Assembly (NCBI GenBank): GCA_031292575.1
Contig: JARLGX010000003.1
Coordinates: 124,001 to 188,000 of the forward strand
Length of the DNA: 64,000 nucleotides
Direction: 5' to 3'
Source: Paludibacter sp.
GTDB taxonomy: Bacteria; Bacteroidota; Bacteroidia; Bacteroidales; Paludibacteraceae
Under the pieces are notes generated by a model that did no database searches, was not told where the DNA came from, and saw nothing but the letters and a program-made list of their open reading frames with translations. This document shows positions 62,414 through 64,000 of this stretch, one piece after another (within the stretch, counting starts at the first letter, position 1; the number at the start of each line of letters is the position of its first letter). A program made the position numbers and the translations under genes.

Positions 62414-64000
62414 ATGAACAAAAAATCACAACGAAGATGTAAAAGCTTTAATTTACATCTAAACAAACTATTTATTAGTTTGATTAGTACAGTTATTTTC
62501 ATGATAATTGGTACTTTATCAGTTTCTGCAGCGAGTCATCCTGTAAAAGGAACTGTATTTGATGAAAAAACGAATACTCCATTAATTGGAGTAAGTGTAA
62601 TTGTAGAAGGAACTACAACAGGAAGTGTCACAGATTCCGAAGGTAAATTCTCTCTTGAAGTTCTGTCACCTAATTCAACTCTTATTTTCTCATATATTGG
62701 GTACAACAAACAAAAAATAAAACTAAACGGACAAACAAATTTAAATGTTGTCTTATCAGAGGAAACCAAAAACTTAGACGAGGTTGTAGTGGTTGGTTAT
62801 GGTACACAGTCCAGAAAATTAGTTACCGGAGCTATTACCAGCGTAAATGCCAAAGACATTGCAAATATTCCTAACGACGGACGTCCTGAAATGGCGCTTC
62901 AAGGTCGTACTACAGGGGTAACAATTGCTGCCAATTCGGGTCAACCGGGTTCTGCTATGACTGTCCGCATTCGTGGTATAACTTCATTTGGAGCAGGGAA
63001 TGACCCTCTTTGGGTAGTAGACGGAATCATCGTTCCTGTATCCAATCTCAACTTTCTTAATCAATCTGACATTCAGTCTATTGAAGTTCTAAAAGATGCT
63101 GCTTCAGCCGCTATATATGGTACAAAAGCTGCAACCGGGGTAATTCTGGTAACCACAAAAAAGGGTGCAGAAGGAAAAATCAAAGTTTCTTACAATGGAT
63201 TTTATGGAACCTCAGCACCAACCAAATTAGTCAATTTATGTAATGCTACACAATATGCAACTTTGATGAACGAGAGATCCCTTGCAGGTGGTGGTGGCGT
63301 TATTTACGCAAACCCGGCCTCATTGGGCGAAGGAACTAATTGGCAAAATGAAATTTTCTCCAATAACGCTTCCAGAATGAACCACGAAGTTAGTGTCAGC
63401 GGAGGGAATGAAAATTCAGATATTTATTTATCGATTGGCTATCAAAACCAGCAAGGTATTGTAATGCCTGCAATATCTACTTATGAAAAATATTCCATGC
63501 GTTTAAATCATAATGAAAAATTCTGGAATATATTTAAGTTTGGTCAATCGATTGCTTATTCAAGAAATCAAAATAAGTCAATTGGAGTAAATACTGAGTT
63601 TGGTGGAGCCTTGACTGATGCCATCAACCTTGACCCAACTACTCCGGTAGTAGTTCCTACCGGTCAGGTTTTGGGGGCACAATATTCCAGTCCGTATATT
63701 CTTAGAAACACCAACGGTCAAGCTTATGGTATTTCCAATATGGTTGGTCAGGAAATTGTGAATCCCGTAGCATGGGAACAAACTCAATTGGGTAACAATG
63801 GATATTCTGATAATTTTATTGCCAATTCTTACCTCGAGGTGGACCCGATTGACGGTCTTAAAATTCGTTCTCAAATTGGTATCAACAGAAATTATTGGGG
63901 AAGTCAATCCTTCTCACCTTTATATTATCTGAATAGCAATAGTCAGAACACACAACACAATTCGTTGTACCGTGGAAATGGACAAGCTTTGACATGGAAC
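62414..64000 (+). CDS. SusC/RagA-family TonB-linked outer-membrane protein, 3' end missing
   Basis: The reading frame is open from ATG 62414 to the end of the window (529 codons), so only the N-terminal half of a protein of about 1000 residues is seen. After the signal region (a hydrophobic stretch about 23-42), the carboxypeptidase-regulatory-like domain begins (HPVKGTVFDEKTNTPLIG, about 45-125), followed by the SusC signature LDEVVVVGYGTQSRK and the plug with ITSFGAGNDPLWVVDG and LKDAASAAIYGTKAATGV. It is a TonB-driven importer of oligosaccharides. A susD-like gene is expected just beyond the window. Confidence 0.95.
   Translation, partial: MNKKSQRRCKSFNLHLNKLFISLISTVIFMIIGTLSVSAASHPVKGTVFDEKTNTPLIGVSVIVEGTTTGSVTDSEGKFSLEVLSPNSTLIFSYIGYNKQKIKLNGQTNLNVVLSEETKNLDEVVVVGYGTQSRKLVTGAITSVNAKDIANIPNDGRPEMALQGRTTGVTIAANSGQPGSAMTVRIRGITSFGAGNDPLWVVDGIIVPVSNLNFLNQSDIQSIEVLKDAASAAIYGTKAATGVILVTTKKGAEGKIKVSYNGFYGTSAPTKLVNLCNATQYATLMNERSLAGGGGVIYANPASLGEGTNWQNEIFSNNASRMNHEVSVSGGNENSDIYLSIGYQNQQGIVMPAISTYEKYSMRLNHNEKFWNIFKFGQSIAYSRNQNKSIGVNTEFGGALTDAINLDPTTPVVVPTGQVLGAQYSSPYILRNTNGQAYGISNMVGQEIVNPVAWEQTQLGNNGYSDNFIANSYLEVDPIDGLKIRSQIGINRNYWGSQSFSPLYYLNSNSQNTQHNSLYRGNGQALTWN

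Noticed and set aside
1-64000. tRNA, rRNA, insertion sequence or integrase genes
   Set aside because: None was recognised by eye on either strand: no cloverleaf ends, no transposase motifs, no terminal inverted repeats with target duplication.

Overview
The window comes from a Bacteroidota chromosome, most likely Bacteroidales. The evidence is the AT-rich DNA, start codons without Shine-Dalgarno sequences, promoters of the TTG-N19-TAnnTTTG type, a SusC/RagA-type TonB-linked outer-membrane protein, GldM-free but DUF1573/OMP-rich envelope genes, and the small basic COX24-like protein typical of the phylum. MeaB suggests a methylmalonyl-CoA (propionate) route, which would fit a Paludibacter-like fermenter, but genus is a guess. 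No rRNA, tRNA, prophage, insertion sequence or CRISPR array was seen.

Layout. 1-12.9 kb is mostly housekeeping: a DUF937-like end fragment, two GNAT acetyltransferases, ribonuclease Z, a small YtxH/holin-X envelope trio, Era, a histidine kinase, the yceD-rpmF-fabH group, an orphan DNA methyltransferase, MeaB, two tandem DUF1573 proteins and an M20 peptidase. 13.0-14.8 kb holds a two-gene unit: an IscU-like scaffold and a GGGtGRT-family protein with the codon use of highly expressed genes. 14.9-20 kb has a methyltransferase, an 820-base non-coding stretch with a 21-base periodic repeat, a conserved hypothetical, an aldo/keto reductase-like protein and a GH28 pectinase. 20-30 kb has a large beta-barrel protein, an SDR epimerase, a pseudouridine synthase with a long repetitive tail, DUF1697, two envelope thioredoxin-fold proteins and ThrS.

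30.0-35.9 kb is a five-gene catabolic operon (DapA-superfamily lyase, Na+/solute symporter, iron alcohol dehydrogenase, PdxA2-type dehydrogenase, DUF1537 kinase), probably for a four-carbon sugar acid or a compound that yields one. 36-40.6 kb is a MarR-EmrA-EmrB-TolC efflux operon. 40.8-50.9 kb holds an SGNH hydrolase, an orphan Rieske oxygenase, ribosomal protein S1, RNase G with a 29-residue basic protein and HU upstream of it, MutY and more secreted thioredoxin-fold proteins.

51.2-58.9 kb starts an exopolysaccharide locus: two Wza-like lipoproteins, a Wzc-type tyrosine autokinase, and the enzymes that make GDP-L-fucose and UDP-glucuronate; no glycosyltransferase or flippase lies in the window. 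59-64 kb looks like a carbohydrate-use locus: SemiSWEET, a Nudix-fold regulator with a degenerate Nudix box, a secreted GH5 glycosidase, an unrecognised small protein and the first 529 codons of a SusC-like transporter that runs off the end.
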